A program made the translations under genes and the position numbers. The notes beneath the pieces are model-generated. The model saw only the letters and a list, made by a program, of their open reading frames with translations, searched no databases and was not told the origin of the DNA. From assembly GCA_032622095.1 (NCBI GenBank), contig CP136066.1, positions 118,253,319-118,317,318 of the forward strand: 64,000 bases of DNA, in the 5' to 3' direction. The DNA comes from Siphonodentalium dalli (taxonomy: Eukaryota; Mollusca; Scaphopoda; Gadilida; Siphonodentaliidae). Position 1 is the stretch's first letter, and each line of letters opens with the position of its first letter. Below, one piece after another: positions 23,480-35,830 of the stretch.

Positions 23480-26300
23480 CATTGACAGGGACGGATCGAG
23501 GCTCCATTCGTAAGGTCGATTCCCCTCACATTAGGGCGTCCTTATAAAATTAACATCCGATGAGATACAACATACCAATAAATTTAAAGTCCCACATAAT
23601 GTTTGCAACTTCAAAGTATTATAATTGGAAACAACATTCAATTTCACAGATATGAAACCAGAATAAAATGAAACATATAGAAAAAAAAGTGTATGCCGAT
23701 TTAAATAAAGACAAAATGACATGTCATTAGTTGTTGATTTTAAGAATAGACCATCTACTCACTCTAAAGAACAATATTTTGTATTGGTCTCCTGAATAAA
23801 GTTATCGAAAATGCTACATATTTTTGTTAGCTTATATATCCCTTTACCATACAAAAGAAATGTCTTTATTTCAGCTTAATTTGCGCTTTTGTTCTCTCGA
23901 TAATGTTGGGAACAAAATATTCAAACATTATGTGGCTTTAAACTTTGGTCAGGTTAGATCTTCTTCGAACATCATTATTCTGGAGGGTGATCTGATGTAG
24001 ATGTGCAAAATTTGAAACGGCTCAAAGTACATATGATTAAATTAAACCTAGTAATTGCTCATTTACGTACCAGTGCTATTATATAGAGGGAACTCTGTGC
24101 ATGGTGATATACAATGTCACTTAAGAAAGAATATCGCGTTTTTGCAATCCGTTTTCTAATTAGTCCATGATACTGTAGATTCTGATTATATAAATTCAAT
24201 ACATGCATGTACAGCAATTAATTTTATCTGTTGACATATTATGAAATGAGCAATTACTAAGCTTATTTGTATCTATGCACATATGTATGCCACTTGTTGC
24301 ATACTTTGGAATGATTTATCTGGGAGAAATTAAACCCATGGATCCATAAAGATTAATTTATGTATACAAAACCCAACATATTATATGAAATATAATATTA
24401 TCATCATTCCATGATCTGTCATGAACTGGATTCAGTGTACTCATGGCTCATGCATATTTGTATGCAGGAACTTGGCTTGTGTGAAGCAACTGTTTTGTAG
24501 GACATTGATTGACAATTCTTCTGAAGAAATCATATCGCGAGAGAAACCATTTTATATTCACCTCCTTGAATATCTGGAATTTACCATTTTCATAGGTTAT
24601 CATTACGTTATTAATAACTGATGTATCAGATGTATAACTGCCACAACAAGATGAACACACATCATCCTTTCAGTGCCGATTATCGATACACCGATGAATG
24701 CCGAGTTTTTTTTTTTGCATCTGATTGAATGCACAACACAGGACAAGTAAGAATTTCCATCCAAGTGAATAACCATAAACTGACGAATTCATGTCGTACA
24801 TGGTGTTATGTCGGTCGCGCTGGTGTCAGTCGTGCAATAATATTCACAATATAACGATGTGCAACACGATATAGACCATGCTGGAATACTGGTACATGTA
24901 AGTTCATATCCCCAAGCCGTTGATGGTTTCGACAGACGAGTAAACTTTGATCGAATCCGCTTGTATAGTACCGTAGCTTATATACACAAAATATCCAGAT
25001 CCAGAAACAGGATAGCAAGTAAATAAGTCCTGAAAGAAACAGAGAATAACGTTAGCCCAATGCATTTTCTGTGTGCAGCTTGACATTGTCACACACTGTA
25101 CACATCTTGATATATAAGAACCAGACCAATCCGGGAAATTCCTACATGCATTTGCATGCACGAGAGTACTTTAATTATTTGACCGGTTGCCAATAATATA
25201 TATAAAATATGTATGCATATGGTACTTTAATTAATCGAACGGTTCCCGATAGTATCTATAGGTACCATACCTTTGCAAGTGGTACGTAATCGTTACATAT
25301 ACTGGTCTCGAGGAATTCGTGAGTTGGAAGGACTTGAGCACGTGCTGATGACACCGACGCCGGTAGGCGGAGGTGTTATGCGCGTGCGAAGTTTTTCTCA
25401 ACTCATGAATATCTCTGAGAACAGCAGGTAATTATCTTAAATACCCAATACCCAGGATCGTCTCAATCAACCAATTGGTCACGGATTCTCAAAACTCGCT
25501 AAGCCTACGTACTGCTCACTCTCGTCGGTGTCAATTTCTAGCAAAACTGTCAATCAGTTTATTAATAAAATGCACAGATCCTACAAGAGCCAGCGCATGG
25601 TAAGTTTCTGCTCATTGGAAATTTTCCCCAGCAAATATGAGACCGAACATATTAGTAAATTCGCAAGATATCGAGTAATTATTTTAGTATGTTTTGAATT
25701 GTTGTCAGCCGTATCATCAACGATAAAGAGTGTTTGTGTATAAATGCCCATTTACTAGTACGATGAATATTAAACAGCGGTTTGAAAACTTGCTTAATAA
25801 AAAATCTCAGCATTTGGTGACAAATCGGAATGGATATGAAGAACGGGGTTTGAGAACGGGGGGGGGGGGTAATATGTCAGGGACTTTGACAGAAGCCTTC
25901 CTTTTTAGAGGGGTTAAATTGCAACCACCCGTGAACCAATATGTTTTCCCAACTTGACCAAGTTTCATCTGGTCTCTCATTCGATGCTGAGTTTGAAATC
26001 CAACACACTACCATTTAATAGCTATAATATAGTCTTTGTAGAAAATAATATAATGTACTCTAAATATTACATATCTGTTGGGAACCGAAACTATCCAGAC
26101 GATCTCAGAAAGATTTTGCCTGAAATTCAACTTATGATATTGAAAATTCCAAATCTTGAAATTAGCTCACCGCATAATAATGACCAAAACGATACTCATT
26201 AGAAATTTGGAAATGTAAACTATCGAAATGATCTCAAACAGATTTTGCCTAAGATGTTCAACTTATAAAGTTATTGAAAATTTAAAATGTTGAAATTATC
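23480..26300. other. Left interior of F, no gene recognised
   Basis: AT-rich DNA with short ORFs only (under 86 codons), none recognisable. A G-run near 25858 and the phrase ATGTCAGGGACTTTGAC suggest more degraded G-family copies between about 25850 and 26620. Confidence 0.45.
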
Positions 26301-26660
26301 TGGGTGGGGGAGGGGTAATACCTCGACCTCTATCGCCACATCCATGTTGCGATCACCCTAATTATTTGTTCTAACCCACAACCTCATAGAGTGGGCAATC
26401 TTACTGTCAGGTCAGGGACAATACGGGTAAGGTTGTCCCGCCCCATTAACTTTGACCAAAATGTTCAACAGTTAGGCATTTCATGACTGACACGACATTA
26501 ATTTAAGTTATTGAAAATTCCAAAATGTTGAAAAGTTTGACAAAAATTGGGGAGGGGTGGTAACAACTCAATGTTCAAACCCCTGTCGCCACATCCATTT
26601 TTGCACACATTACCATATTTATTCCAACCCACATTGTCACATATATTAAATTCTTACTGT

Positions 26661-26953
26661 CAGGGGCGTGCGGACAACGGGGGTGGGGGCTTGACAACAG
26701 CATGTTGATAGCAGACCGCCTTTCTGCCAAACTGCTCTAAATGTATAGGCCTACTGGTTAGAACAGCAAACTATTTCAGTTGGTAGCTTGGTGAGCCCCA
26801 AGCCAAGTAATTAATTGATATGAATACCTCAGACAAAATATGGGATGGGTAATATTTGTTTATTGGTAAAAAATGCCCCACATGTATCGCCAAAATTATT
26901 AAAAATTTCCAAAAGTTGTGCATGTCGCCACCCCCTGCATGCCGTCACGTCCC
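26661..26953. mobile_element. Element G5: short G-family copy
   Basis: Starts CAGGGGCGTGCGG, followed by a G-rich tract, and ends GCCGTCACGTCCC. The ends match those of G1 and G2. TSD not resolved. Confidence 0.5.
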
Positions 26954-27470
26954 ACATATCCCCAAAAAGTTAAATTACCCGCCCAATAATATCTAATCAT
27001 GTCTATTATTGGGGGGGGGGGGGTTCAAATTTATGTTTTAGGGACACGCGGCATTTAATACAGTGACAACGTCCATTATGTAATCATTGGTCGTTTGTGG
27101 GGGATGCATCAATACACAAATTGACCCCAACCAAATACATAAATCCTAATATTACTCAACGTTACGACTATAGGCCCACAATACAGCTGAAATACTTATT
27201 GTGACACAGTGTGACAACGTAATAACTTCCTTCCAACAGCTCCAGTCAGGTTGGCACTTAATAGTACAGGGCACAGGGTGTTACGTTCTGCGCATGCTCG
27301 CAATTAACCGGAAACGTCGCTAGCGTTACCTGGCAACGGCGTCATTTTAAAACATGCAATTAGTGCTTCGTACCTTCAAATTTGAATCGACGCAAACAAT
27401 TGTAATTAATATAATTATTGCTGATTATGGGTCAAAACTTATAATGAACTTTAAACAATAAAATTACTAA

Positions 27471-27492
27471 CCCCCCCCCCCCCCCCCCCCCC
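27471..27492. repeat. Poly-C tract of 22
   Basis: A pure run of 22 C in the left part of H; the longest pure C homopolymer I noticed. Several other G/C runs over 10 sit inside G-family copies. Confidence 0.9.
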
Positions 27493-28246
27493 TACAAACA
27501 AAGAAGACATGACTGCTTTTGCGGTTGCTGCTTCCAGTAGAACTAGAAGGATACGCACTATTATGTGACTATACGTTCGTGGGTAAACTGTGAACCTTGG
27601 ACGCTGTTTTGACTTAGAATTTGGGGATTTAATTGTCGATTCTGTACGCTGTCGTTTCGCAATGGATAAGTCACATTTGAAATTCAGATTTGTGTTTTAG
27701 AGGAATGTCCATCTACCACGAGCCGAACATTGTCTGCAGTTTATCCACACATTCTTTTTGGAAAAATATTCTGCGATGCACATTGGGAAGTCAATCACCC
27801 ATTTTCGTTGTGTTTTTTTCCGATGGCGTTTCAACTCTGCTAGCAAGGGACTATTGCTGAGATATTCAAATTTGATGATTATTTAATAAATCATTGTTTA
27901 TTAATTTCACTTGTTCAGTAGTTGATTGTATTTATTATCCTCCAAAATCAGTTAGATGACCCAACAATCGTTCTGTATGGGACTGGGAGTGGGAGGCCCT
28001 TTTCAAATTTATTATTTATTTACGCTTAAGCGCAAATAACGTCTATCATTTGCATAATTCCACTCCCAAATATTTACACTTAAGCATAAATCATTTGCAC
28101 TTAAGCGCAAATCATTTGCACTTTTAAAAGCGCAAATCATTTTCGCTTAAGTTAAGCGCAAATAAAAATTAATATTCATTGATTCCCCCCTGAATAAATT
28201 TTAAATGGCACAGTCATAAACAGATCACTCTATATATGCTATATAG

Positions 28247-29538
28247 TATGGGAAGCCAAATTCACATTTAATAATGAATTGCGCTTAAGCGAAATTGACG
28301 CGCAAATAATTGCGCTTAAGCGCAATCAATTGTGCTTAAGCGCAAATACCACATATTGTGCTTAAGCGCAAATAGGGCATTTACGCTTAAGCGTAATTAA
28401 TTACGCTTAACCGCAATCAATTGCGCTTAAGCGTAATTGTGACTACTATCTAACCTACCCATAAACGATCATAAACTATTAGCATGATCTGTATCACCTA
28501 GCAACACAAGATGAGCATTGGGCTAATATTGACCTGTACTCAACAGTCAACTGTGAGTATGTGTTCAACAAGGGGAATCCCTAATTACATATTATCAGCA
28601 TCCCTCTATCCAAAGAATTGATGTCGCCTTCCCAGAACTCTAGTAATTTTGTGTATGATGTTTTTAATGTATTTTTGCACAGATTTTAGCCTTTACTATG
28701 GTAATATCCTATACATGCATGCGGTGTCACTGCATGAGGGCTTTCTCACCTCATACAGTAATGCTCTAATTAATCGACTTCTTAACCACAGCAGAATTAT
28801 GGGTAAACTTTTCAGGATTTAGTCGGAAATATGGCTTGTTGCCATTCATCGAAAAGCTCTCGAGAGCTTTCTGATGAATGGCAACAAGCCATATTTCCGA
28901 CTAAATCCTGAAAAGTTATCCATAATTCTGCTGTGGTTAAGGAGTCGATTAATTAGAGCATTACTGTATGGTTTACTTATTGACTTAAATCAGGGGGGAA
29001 AAACCCTATTTTCATATTATCAGCATCCCTGTCCAAAAAATGGTGTGTAATTACTGGAGCTTTGGTGTCTCAGTCCTGGAGCTCTAGTTTTTCTTATTAA
29101 ATGATCAGACTTGCTTCCCTCATATGGTGTGCCTGTATACTCGAAAATTGAAGAAAATCAATGTCGCCCCGACTAATACAGAAAGTAATGCTATTGCAAG
29201 TAGCCCCAACTAATATATACCGAAGATAAGATAATATAATGCTATCACGAGTCGCTCCAACTAAAACAGAAGGTGATACTATTGCGAGTCAGCCATTTTG
29301 ATAAAGAAGTTGGGCTAGCTCCCTACCCATCCAAACCAATGAAACCAATAGGTGACATGTCAATAGGAGTTAATGCTAAGTTATGAAGAAACCTATTTAT
29401 TCACCAGGGGTGTTTTGTTACATATAACCATGAATTGTGCTTATTAAAGCGCAATTAATTGCGTAATTGATTGCGCTTACGCGTAATTATTTGTGCTTAA
29501 GCGCAATTAATTATTAAATGTGAATTTGGCCTCCCATA
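28247..29538. mobile_element. Element C2: GCGCTTAAGCGC-repeat element, 6-bp TSD
   Basis: Starts TATGGGAAGCCAAATTCACA and ends TGTGAATTTGGCCTCCCATA. ATATAG flanks both sides (28241-28246, 29539-29544). The related C3 sequence runs continuously across the equivalent site, supporting insertion. GCGCTTAAGCGCAA repeats fill the terminal 200 bp on the left and recur near 29440-29510. The middle holds the 219-bp palindrome. Length 1,292 bp; no coding region. Confidence 0.8.
28752..28970. repeat. Near-perfect 219-bp palindrome
   Basis: Arms of about 109 bp with almost no loop, centred at 28861 in AGCTCTCGAGAGCT. Outer arms read CATACAGTAATGCTCTAATT and its complement. Differences are few (for example GGGTAAACTTTTC against GAAAAGTTATCC). 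It sits in the middle of C2. Confidence 0.95.
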
Positions 29539-31314
29539 ATATAGTAGTCGATATAGGCACACCATATGAGGGAAGCAATACTCCAGTGACCCCTAGATCC
29601 CATTTATGACCATGAAAATTGTATAGCTATATGCAGGATATGTCTCATTTATAAAATATACTAGATCTCTGGGATGGAGACACAAATTCTTGTGGACAGG
29701 GATACTGATAATATAAAAATAGAGTTTTCCCCCCTATTTCAAGTCTATTGTGTACATGTACTTATAGGTGTCGTTGATCTAAGTCAGACTAAGACGACTA
29801 ATAAACAATTATTATTAAATAATTAATCATATACCAAAAATAGTTGGACTCTGATTGCTGGAAATTCATATATTGGGGGAAATTAACACAGGAGGTCCTG
29901 TTGGATAAGTATCGTTGATCCTAAAGGGGGGGGGGGGGTAAAAATATATTATCATATCTGGTCATATATGGATATATAGAGTGTTCCTTATCAGCTTAGA
30001 AGAGCGTTCCTTATCAGCTTAGACGATATTAAGAGAAACTGACACACATCGGTCACCTACCGTAACTAGGGAAATATCATGGGATATGTGCCTTTATTCT
30101 CAGAATTAGGGGGGCTAATAAATTATATTAACATACAAGCCTGAGTTTAATTTTCGTGTCACCAAATGCATGGCCTCATCTGCTATGGGAGACATAGACT
30201 CAAATTGAAGTTCCCAAGTGATGAATATTGTTATTTAGCATTTAGCTCCTATTGCGCTTAAGCTCAATAAGGAATCTCTTATTGAACTTAAGCGGAATAA
30301 TGAATATTCCTTATTTTCCCTTATTGCGCTTAAGTGCAATAAGGGATTCCTTATTACGCTTACGCTCAATTATTTATTAAATGTCAATTTGGCATCCCAC
30401 AGTATTCAGCATCAATTATATATACTTATCTCAATGCCTTTGTTAAGGAAATGAGAAATAAATTAATTGAGCCTGGGGTCATGCGAGGGAGGGGTAGTGA
30501 TGGCACCACCGATGACCTCATGGAGAGATTGATTCAAGAAGACTGATTTTCAAATTTATTTATTGTGATATTTTAATGCTATGAATTTTCACTAAATGAA
30601 TCAAAATATAGTCAAGTGGTTAGCTCATACTTTTGAATAACTTTTCAAGTATCATGTAACTAAATAAAATATATGAATACAAGATTTGTCGATAAACTGA
30701 TCACCACAAATGACTCTCACTAGTTAGCTGACTTGAAATTGAATCATGGATCCTGGATTGAGATTACAGATTTACTATCATGGGAATCATGGGAATGCAA
30801 ACTGACAATTTGAGTCAAGTCAATCCTCGCACATATTCTCAAATCTCAACGGCAATTTTGATGGAATTTTTTATTTTTAATTGGAATGAAATCATCTACT
30901 ATAAATGGCAATTAACTTATATTTTGCTGTGTGGCAAACCTCAGCTTCTGGCAGGATTTAATTGATTTATTGTAGGTCAATATGACCGCTTTCGCAGATT
31001 CCTGCAGCTGTAGAGTCGACTCGATTAGATTTATTGTAGAATGTTTGGCTACTAGTAATACTAGTAACAGCCTTTAGCTACATATATGTATTAACACATT
31101 ACCTCAATACACCTTCCACGGTTATTTATTTTATGCCAAATGATTGATACTTGAAAAAATTCAAATTAGTCATTTTAAATTTACTAGTAGTGGTAGTATT
31201 ACTATAGGTCAATATGACCGCTTTCGCTGATTGCTGCAAGGATACGCACTACGTTCATGACTGAACTAGTATTACTAGTAACTGTTGCTGAATAGGTCAC
31301 TCTCATCGGTTTTC

Positions 31315-31617
31315 TGTGTTAAAGTTACCCAGATTCCTAAATTTGTGATAAAGTTACCCAGGTTGGAGATAATTGTGATAAAGTTACCCAGGTTAAGCAA
31401 ATCTCACAATACCAACTCGATTTAATAGTGACAGAGGGAAATATTGTTCAGTTTTGGCAAGTAATAGCCCGTATTAAGAATACATTAAGACATATTAGTA
31501 CTGTAGTTCGTCATTTTGATCGCAAAAATCAATAATTTGTTGCTATTAAAACATAAAATGTTATTAACCTGGGTAACTTTATCACAATCCTCTCCAACCT
31601 GGGTAACTGTCCACCAC
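31315..31617. mobile_element. Element I: small TIR element with GATAAAGTTACCCAGG repeats
   Basis: The left side holds TTAAAGTTACCCAG and two GTGATAAAGTTACCCAGG (31345-31362, 31375-31392). The right side holds the reverse complements at 31568-31585 and about 31598. The motif plus a GGTTGGAGA spacer is mirrored at the two ends. About 300 bp, no ORF, TSD not resolved. Confidence 0.6.
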
Positions 31618-31752
31618 AGTTGTTGGAAACTTGTCAAAAACCCCGAAAAGAGATGTCGCCACCCCTACTTATTAATATAATTATATTAATATATAAAGTA
31701 GTGGTGGTGACATCTCTTTTCAGGTTTTTTTTACAAGTTTCCAACAACTGTG
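31615..31752. repeat. Perfect-type hairpin, arms about 60 bp
   Basis: CACAGTTGTTGGAAACTTGT and its inverse enclose AAAAGAGATGTC and GACATCTCTTTT around an AT-rich centre (ATATAATTATAT). It abuts element I and may be a separate fold-back unit or its outer edge. Confidence 0.8.
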
Positions 31753-32544
31753 CTGTCCAGTCTTGTAGTAGTACATCCATAATTCCATTGAAATTGAATA
31801 TGTACTCCAGCTAGATTTAAGTCCAGTTCAGTCCAAAATTATAATTGTATTGTCAAATTCCACTGTGGTTGATACAATACTACTAGTACATTCCATTCTG
31901 TTGCTACTGCTACAGTGCTAGCCACATTGTTGTTCAACTTGTTGTGTTCCAGGGCAGTAGTCACTTGCAGTTGGCAACACTACTTAGATCACGTGTGTTG
32001 TGGTTTTCTTCTTGTGAGAATGGTCGCTGGCGTATAATCAGTTTGTGTGTGTTTACTCTCTGAGGTTCCCAAATTCTTTCGTTGTGAAACGAGTGTTACC
32101 GCTGACAAAATTCAATCAAAATGTTAACAACATGTGAATCATTGAATGTCAACATCACGATTCACGGTCACTGGGTCAGTCAGACTGTCACTGTCAGTGT
32201 CACCAGAACTTCTATTCAAATCCAGTTTTTATCCAGTTTTACCAGGCAATAGTCGTCGAATTCATATGGAAGGATGTAACGTTCACATTCATTTTCCCTA
32301 AACTACGATAATACGTGTTCTAACCAATTAAGTTTGAATTCAGCAAGAGAACAAAACTTTTTCGCGTCATTTTTACAAGTACGCAAAATTGCATATGGCT
32401 CATGCGCGAAACTTAAATTTACTTCCGTCGAGAAAAAGACAGAACGATGAGGCTGAAAGTAACTTCACAGGAATACAATTTTGCGCATGCGCATGACACA
32501 ACACCCTGTGCCATGTACTATTAAGTGCCAACCCTCCAGTCATG

Positions 32545-33857
32545 TGAACATTGACACACCGTATCAATATGACGTGATTCTTTGACGTAAACAATGTAAA
32601 ATGATACGCACGTAATGTAAAGTTTGTAAAATGAAATTATTTTTTTGCAACTATGGTTGTATGACAATTGCTGGGCAGCGGATCGCGTTTCAAACCCCTG
32701 TGACGTGAGTCATTGTAGAAAAAAGTCGAAAATTTCATGTCTGACCAGGTCTGACACATCATTACTTGGTAACTTTAAGTACGTGTTTTCATTGTCTGAT
32801 TTTCCAACAATCAGTAGGAATATTTTTGTTTACACCTCCGGTATCATATTTTTAAATCTTTTAGACTTTAGTAAAAATTGTTGTCTGACATCAACACCAT
32901 TTTGGAAATGTTCCAGTCTTATTCAGTTTGGAAATTGCCAACAGTTGAAAAGCCTGGGTGCCGGTTGGAAAGTTTCAATGCAAAGCGGGGGGGGGGGTGC
33001 AAATTGAAACTCGCGAAGGAGTTTGGTGTCTGGTTCAAGAGGAAATTCAACGTTGACACACCATAACAAAGACCATGTAGCCACGTCACTGATTCGGAGA
33101 CCATAAATAGGTACATGTACATATTTCAGAAACTAAAAACTTCCCCGGGAATCATACTCGAAAGAGCAGATAGACCTTTTCCACCTCAATATAAGCCCCC
33201 CTCCGATTAAGTATGTACTGCATGGTAATCACACAAGAATGGCCTGGTTGACAGAATATTGATACATTGGCGCCATATGCTCTGGTAAGTACTTTCCATT
33301 GTCATTTTCCAGCTGTTTTAAATTATTCGCAGAGAAGTGAAACGAACGCTCTTTATTTATAACATATATCAGGAATATATAGACTAACACGGAACGCTCC
33401 GTGTAAATAGCTGATTTTTGGTTGGGACCCAAACATCGTGTTCAAACTTGTATTTGTTATGACTTCAATGCATCTTTTTGTGACATGTATTTATCGACCT
33501 ATTTCGACACGGGAAACAATTCACAAGAGAATATTATTAGGTGTATTTTGGAGCGCAAACCGACAAGTGGATTTAAGGTACCGGTTGGAAAATACCGAAT
33601 TAAGGGGAGGTTGTTCGAACTCCATTCATAAATCAATCTCCTACATAACAGGGCGTCAGACACCGTAGCGAGGGGACTGAACTCTGGTTTGCAGCTTGAG
33701 CATTTTATACAACGAAAGGGGGTGGTGCAATCGTAAATTCCTATTCTGGTAGTACACCCCCCCCCCAACAGCTATAAGCATAATAGCCTATTATAGGGTA
33801 TACAACTGAAAGTGGAACGGTATCCACTGTCGTAGGCTGAACTTAATTATCCATGGA
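32545..33857. other. Right interior of F, no gene recognised
   Basis: Contains the 120-codon ORF at 32645-33007, with no recognised motif. It ends in a G-run region typical of G-family DNA. Otherwise nothing codable. Confidence 0.4.
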
Positions 33858-33865
33858 AATCCATG

Positions 33866-34444
33866 ACAGGGACGTGGCTAGATGGGTTTCAGCGTTGGGG
33901 AGGGGTGCATCCACCTTGGAATTTTCAACTGCACCCCCCCCCCTTTGGGGTTTGATTTCCCCAAAAGTTACTGGCCCCTCACAGCCTGGATGTTAGCATT
34001 ATTCTAAATGGATCAGTAGTATTGTTGCCACAACCAGAAGAGGAACGGAATACACTGAGAACATTTTGAGATCCGAACCTGAAAATAGCAAACTCCTAAC
34101 ATCTAGACTGTCCTCAATAATTCCAATTGTTGGAAATTTCCAACCTGAGACCCCCCCCCCCCACCCTAAGGTCGTAAAATTTCCAACTGATGCCATTTCA
34201 GTCAATTTTTTTTCACCAAAAGTAGGACAATGTGCAAATGATGTTCCATAAACAATTAATAATTGTTGGAAAATCAAACTACGAGAACAATCTCAACCTA
34301 TAATATTGTTGGTGTGACCGTCCGAAAGTTCCAATTAATGTTGTGTCATGTATGAAATATCCAACTGTTGACAATTTTGACCAAAGTTGTGGTGGGGTGG
34401 GGGATGCGAGACACACGTGCAACACCCCTGCCGCCATGTCCCTA
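33866..34444. mobile_element. Element G2: G-family element, 8-bp TSD
   Basis: Starts ACAGGGACGTGGCTAG and ends GCCGCCATGTCCCTA. AATCCATG flanks both sides (33858-33865, 34445-34452). The 8-bp TSD and CAGGG-like end point to hAT. A C-run near the left and GATGCGAGACACACGTGC near the right match G1. About 580 bp, no ORF of note. Confidence 0.7.
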
Positions 34445-34889
34445 AATCCATGCATTATCACACATGGATCGTGAAATTTAGATAGTAATTAGAATGACAT
34501 TTTCTTCCTTATACAGTCGGATGCCATCACACGAAACTGACATAAATTTATTTGTTTTCGTTTCTGACAATTGAAGGGTTAAACTTCAAATTCAAACTTT
34601 AAGTTGGTTGTGGAGGAAATGAATCCGACGACGCACGCTTATCGTTGAAATTCCAAGTTATTCGGCATGATATTCTCAACTAAAGTACTTACCAGTACTT
34701 CTTCGGGTCCCTATAGCTGGTGATGGTGTTCCGTGGTGCATTATCCAAATAATAATCCATTAAACCGAGAAGCTCACTCAGAACACAAATGCAAGTTCAG
34801 TCAATAAACCAAAGCGTTATTTGAAAAAGAAACACGCGACCAGTTAAGAATGACGTTAAAATGACGCTACGACGTAATCGACCGATTTC

Positions 34890-35370
34890 TCCACACTATG
34901 ACCAACGTTGGGCCATCGTTGGTCCAACGTCGACATCTAACGCACCTACTAACCTCACATATCGCCTAGTGCGTTACGTTTTCAATGTCGGGCGAACGTT
35001 AAACCAGCGGTAAAACCAACGTTGCCCCAACGTTGGTTGTCCAACGTCGGGCCAACGTAGCCATGTTTGAAACGTGCAAAATCTGACGCATGTCGACGTT
35101 GCGCCATCATTGTACCAACCACAAAATCCGACGTTGCGCCAACGTAATTATTCCAACAAGTCGACGTTGGGCCATCGTCGTACCAACCACAAAAGCCGAC
35201 GTTGGGCCAACGTAATTATTCCAACGCAAGTCGACGTTGGGCCATCGTCGTACCAACCACAAAAGCTGACGTTGGGCCAACGTAATTATTCCAACGCAAG
35301 TCGACGTCGGGCCATCGTCGTACCAACCACAAAAGCCGACGTTGGGCCAACGTAATTATTCCAACGTTGG
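34890..35370. repeat. Right subterminal array of F, about 70-bp unit
   Basis: GTAATTATTCCAAC falls near 35144, 35212, 35282 and 35352. Each unit holds CGACGTTGGGCCATCGTCGT and ACGTTGGGCCAACGTAATT. Looser ACGTTGGGCC words extend left to about 34906. The core palindrome is shared with the 202-bp array, but the spacer is different. Confidence 0.85.
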
Positions 35371-35599
35371 CCCAACGTACGTGTGCTATCTGGGGAGGGT
35401 CAAATATGTAGGCCATGGGACACAGGTCGATAAAGGTAGGATACGACATTGTACCCAAGAATGAGCAGGTGTCTATACGTATATTTATGGACCCAGCCCC
35501 GTATACATGATATATCTACGTCGTGGACAGAGAAAAGTATGTTCACGATGCCTTTGTGGAAAGAAAAATAATTGTTTTCATCGACAAAATGCTACATGG

Positions 35600-35830
35600 T
35601 GCAGTTTAGTTTGTTAAAATTGCCATAATAGCAGTCATATGTCATAGTTTCGATTTCGGGTATGTCCATAGCAACCGTTATCACCCTGGTAGGTAAGAAA
35701 TATGGTATTTTTTCCTGTCACATCCACACTGACAACAACTATTATAATTGTTTTCACCATTAAAATGATACATGGCGTATTTTAGTTTGTTAAAACTGCC
35801 ATAATATTAGTCATATGTGCTTTTATTCGA
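35600..35830. repeat. Direct duplication, about 180 bp apart
   Basis: TTTAGTTTGTTAAAATTGCC with ATAATAGCAGTCATATG near 35606 recurs, slightly changed, near 35785, in D's own right-hand DNA. Confidence 0.5.

Larger units (their letters stand above)
27990..30399. mobile_element. Element C1: GCGCTTAAGCGC-repeat element, host of C2
   Basis: Left end TGGGAGGCCCTTTTCAAATT; presumed right end near 30399 reads AATTTGGCATCCCA. Between lie clusters of the palindromic word GCGCTTAAGCGC and variants (28020-28160, 30250-30370). A 200-bp internal block (about 29550-29760) with GAGGGAAGCAAT and CTCTGGGATGGAGACACAAA is shared with C3. The two ends are only moderately alike and I found no TSD, so pairing is tentative. 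Confidence 0.55.
27249..32533. mobile_element. Element H: Mutator-like element, 9-bp TSD
   Basis: The left end GGTTGGCACTTAATAGTACA is the exact inverse of the right end TGTACTATTAAGTGCCAACC. The TIR continues as GGCACAGGGTGTT towards a GCGCATGC word. CTCCAGTCA flanks both sides (27240-27248, 32534-32542), an exact 9-bp duplication. A 9-bp TSD with long GG-starting TIRs is typical of Mutator-like elements. Net of C1 it is about 2.9 kb, with elements I and a hairpin also inside. No MULE transposase is seen. Confidence 0.85.
22825..35394. mobile_element. Element F: TIR element with AACGTTGGGCCAACGT arrays
   Basis: The left end CCCAGATAGCACACCCATGT pairs with the right end GTGTGCTATCTGGG. Just inside each end is a tandem array built on ACGTTGGGCCAACGT, of different period on the two sides. 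TSD is unclear: flanks are GACCGA and GAGGGTC. Net of H, F is about 7.3 kb and includes several G-family repeats. No transposase is visible. Confidence 0.7.

Noticed and set aside
32645-33007. 120-codon ORF as a host exon
   Set aside because: It ends in a G-run of a G-family repeat and shows no domain.
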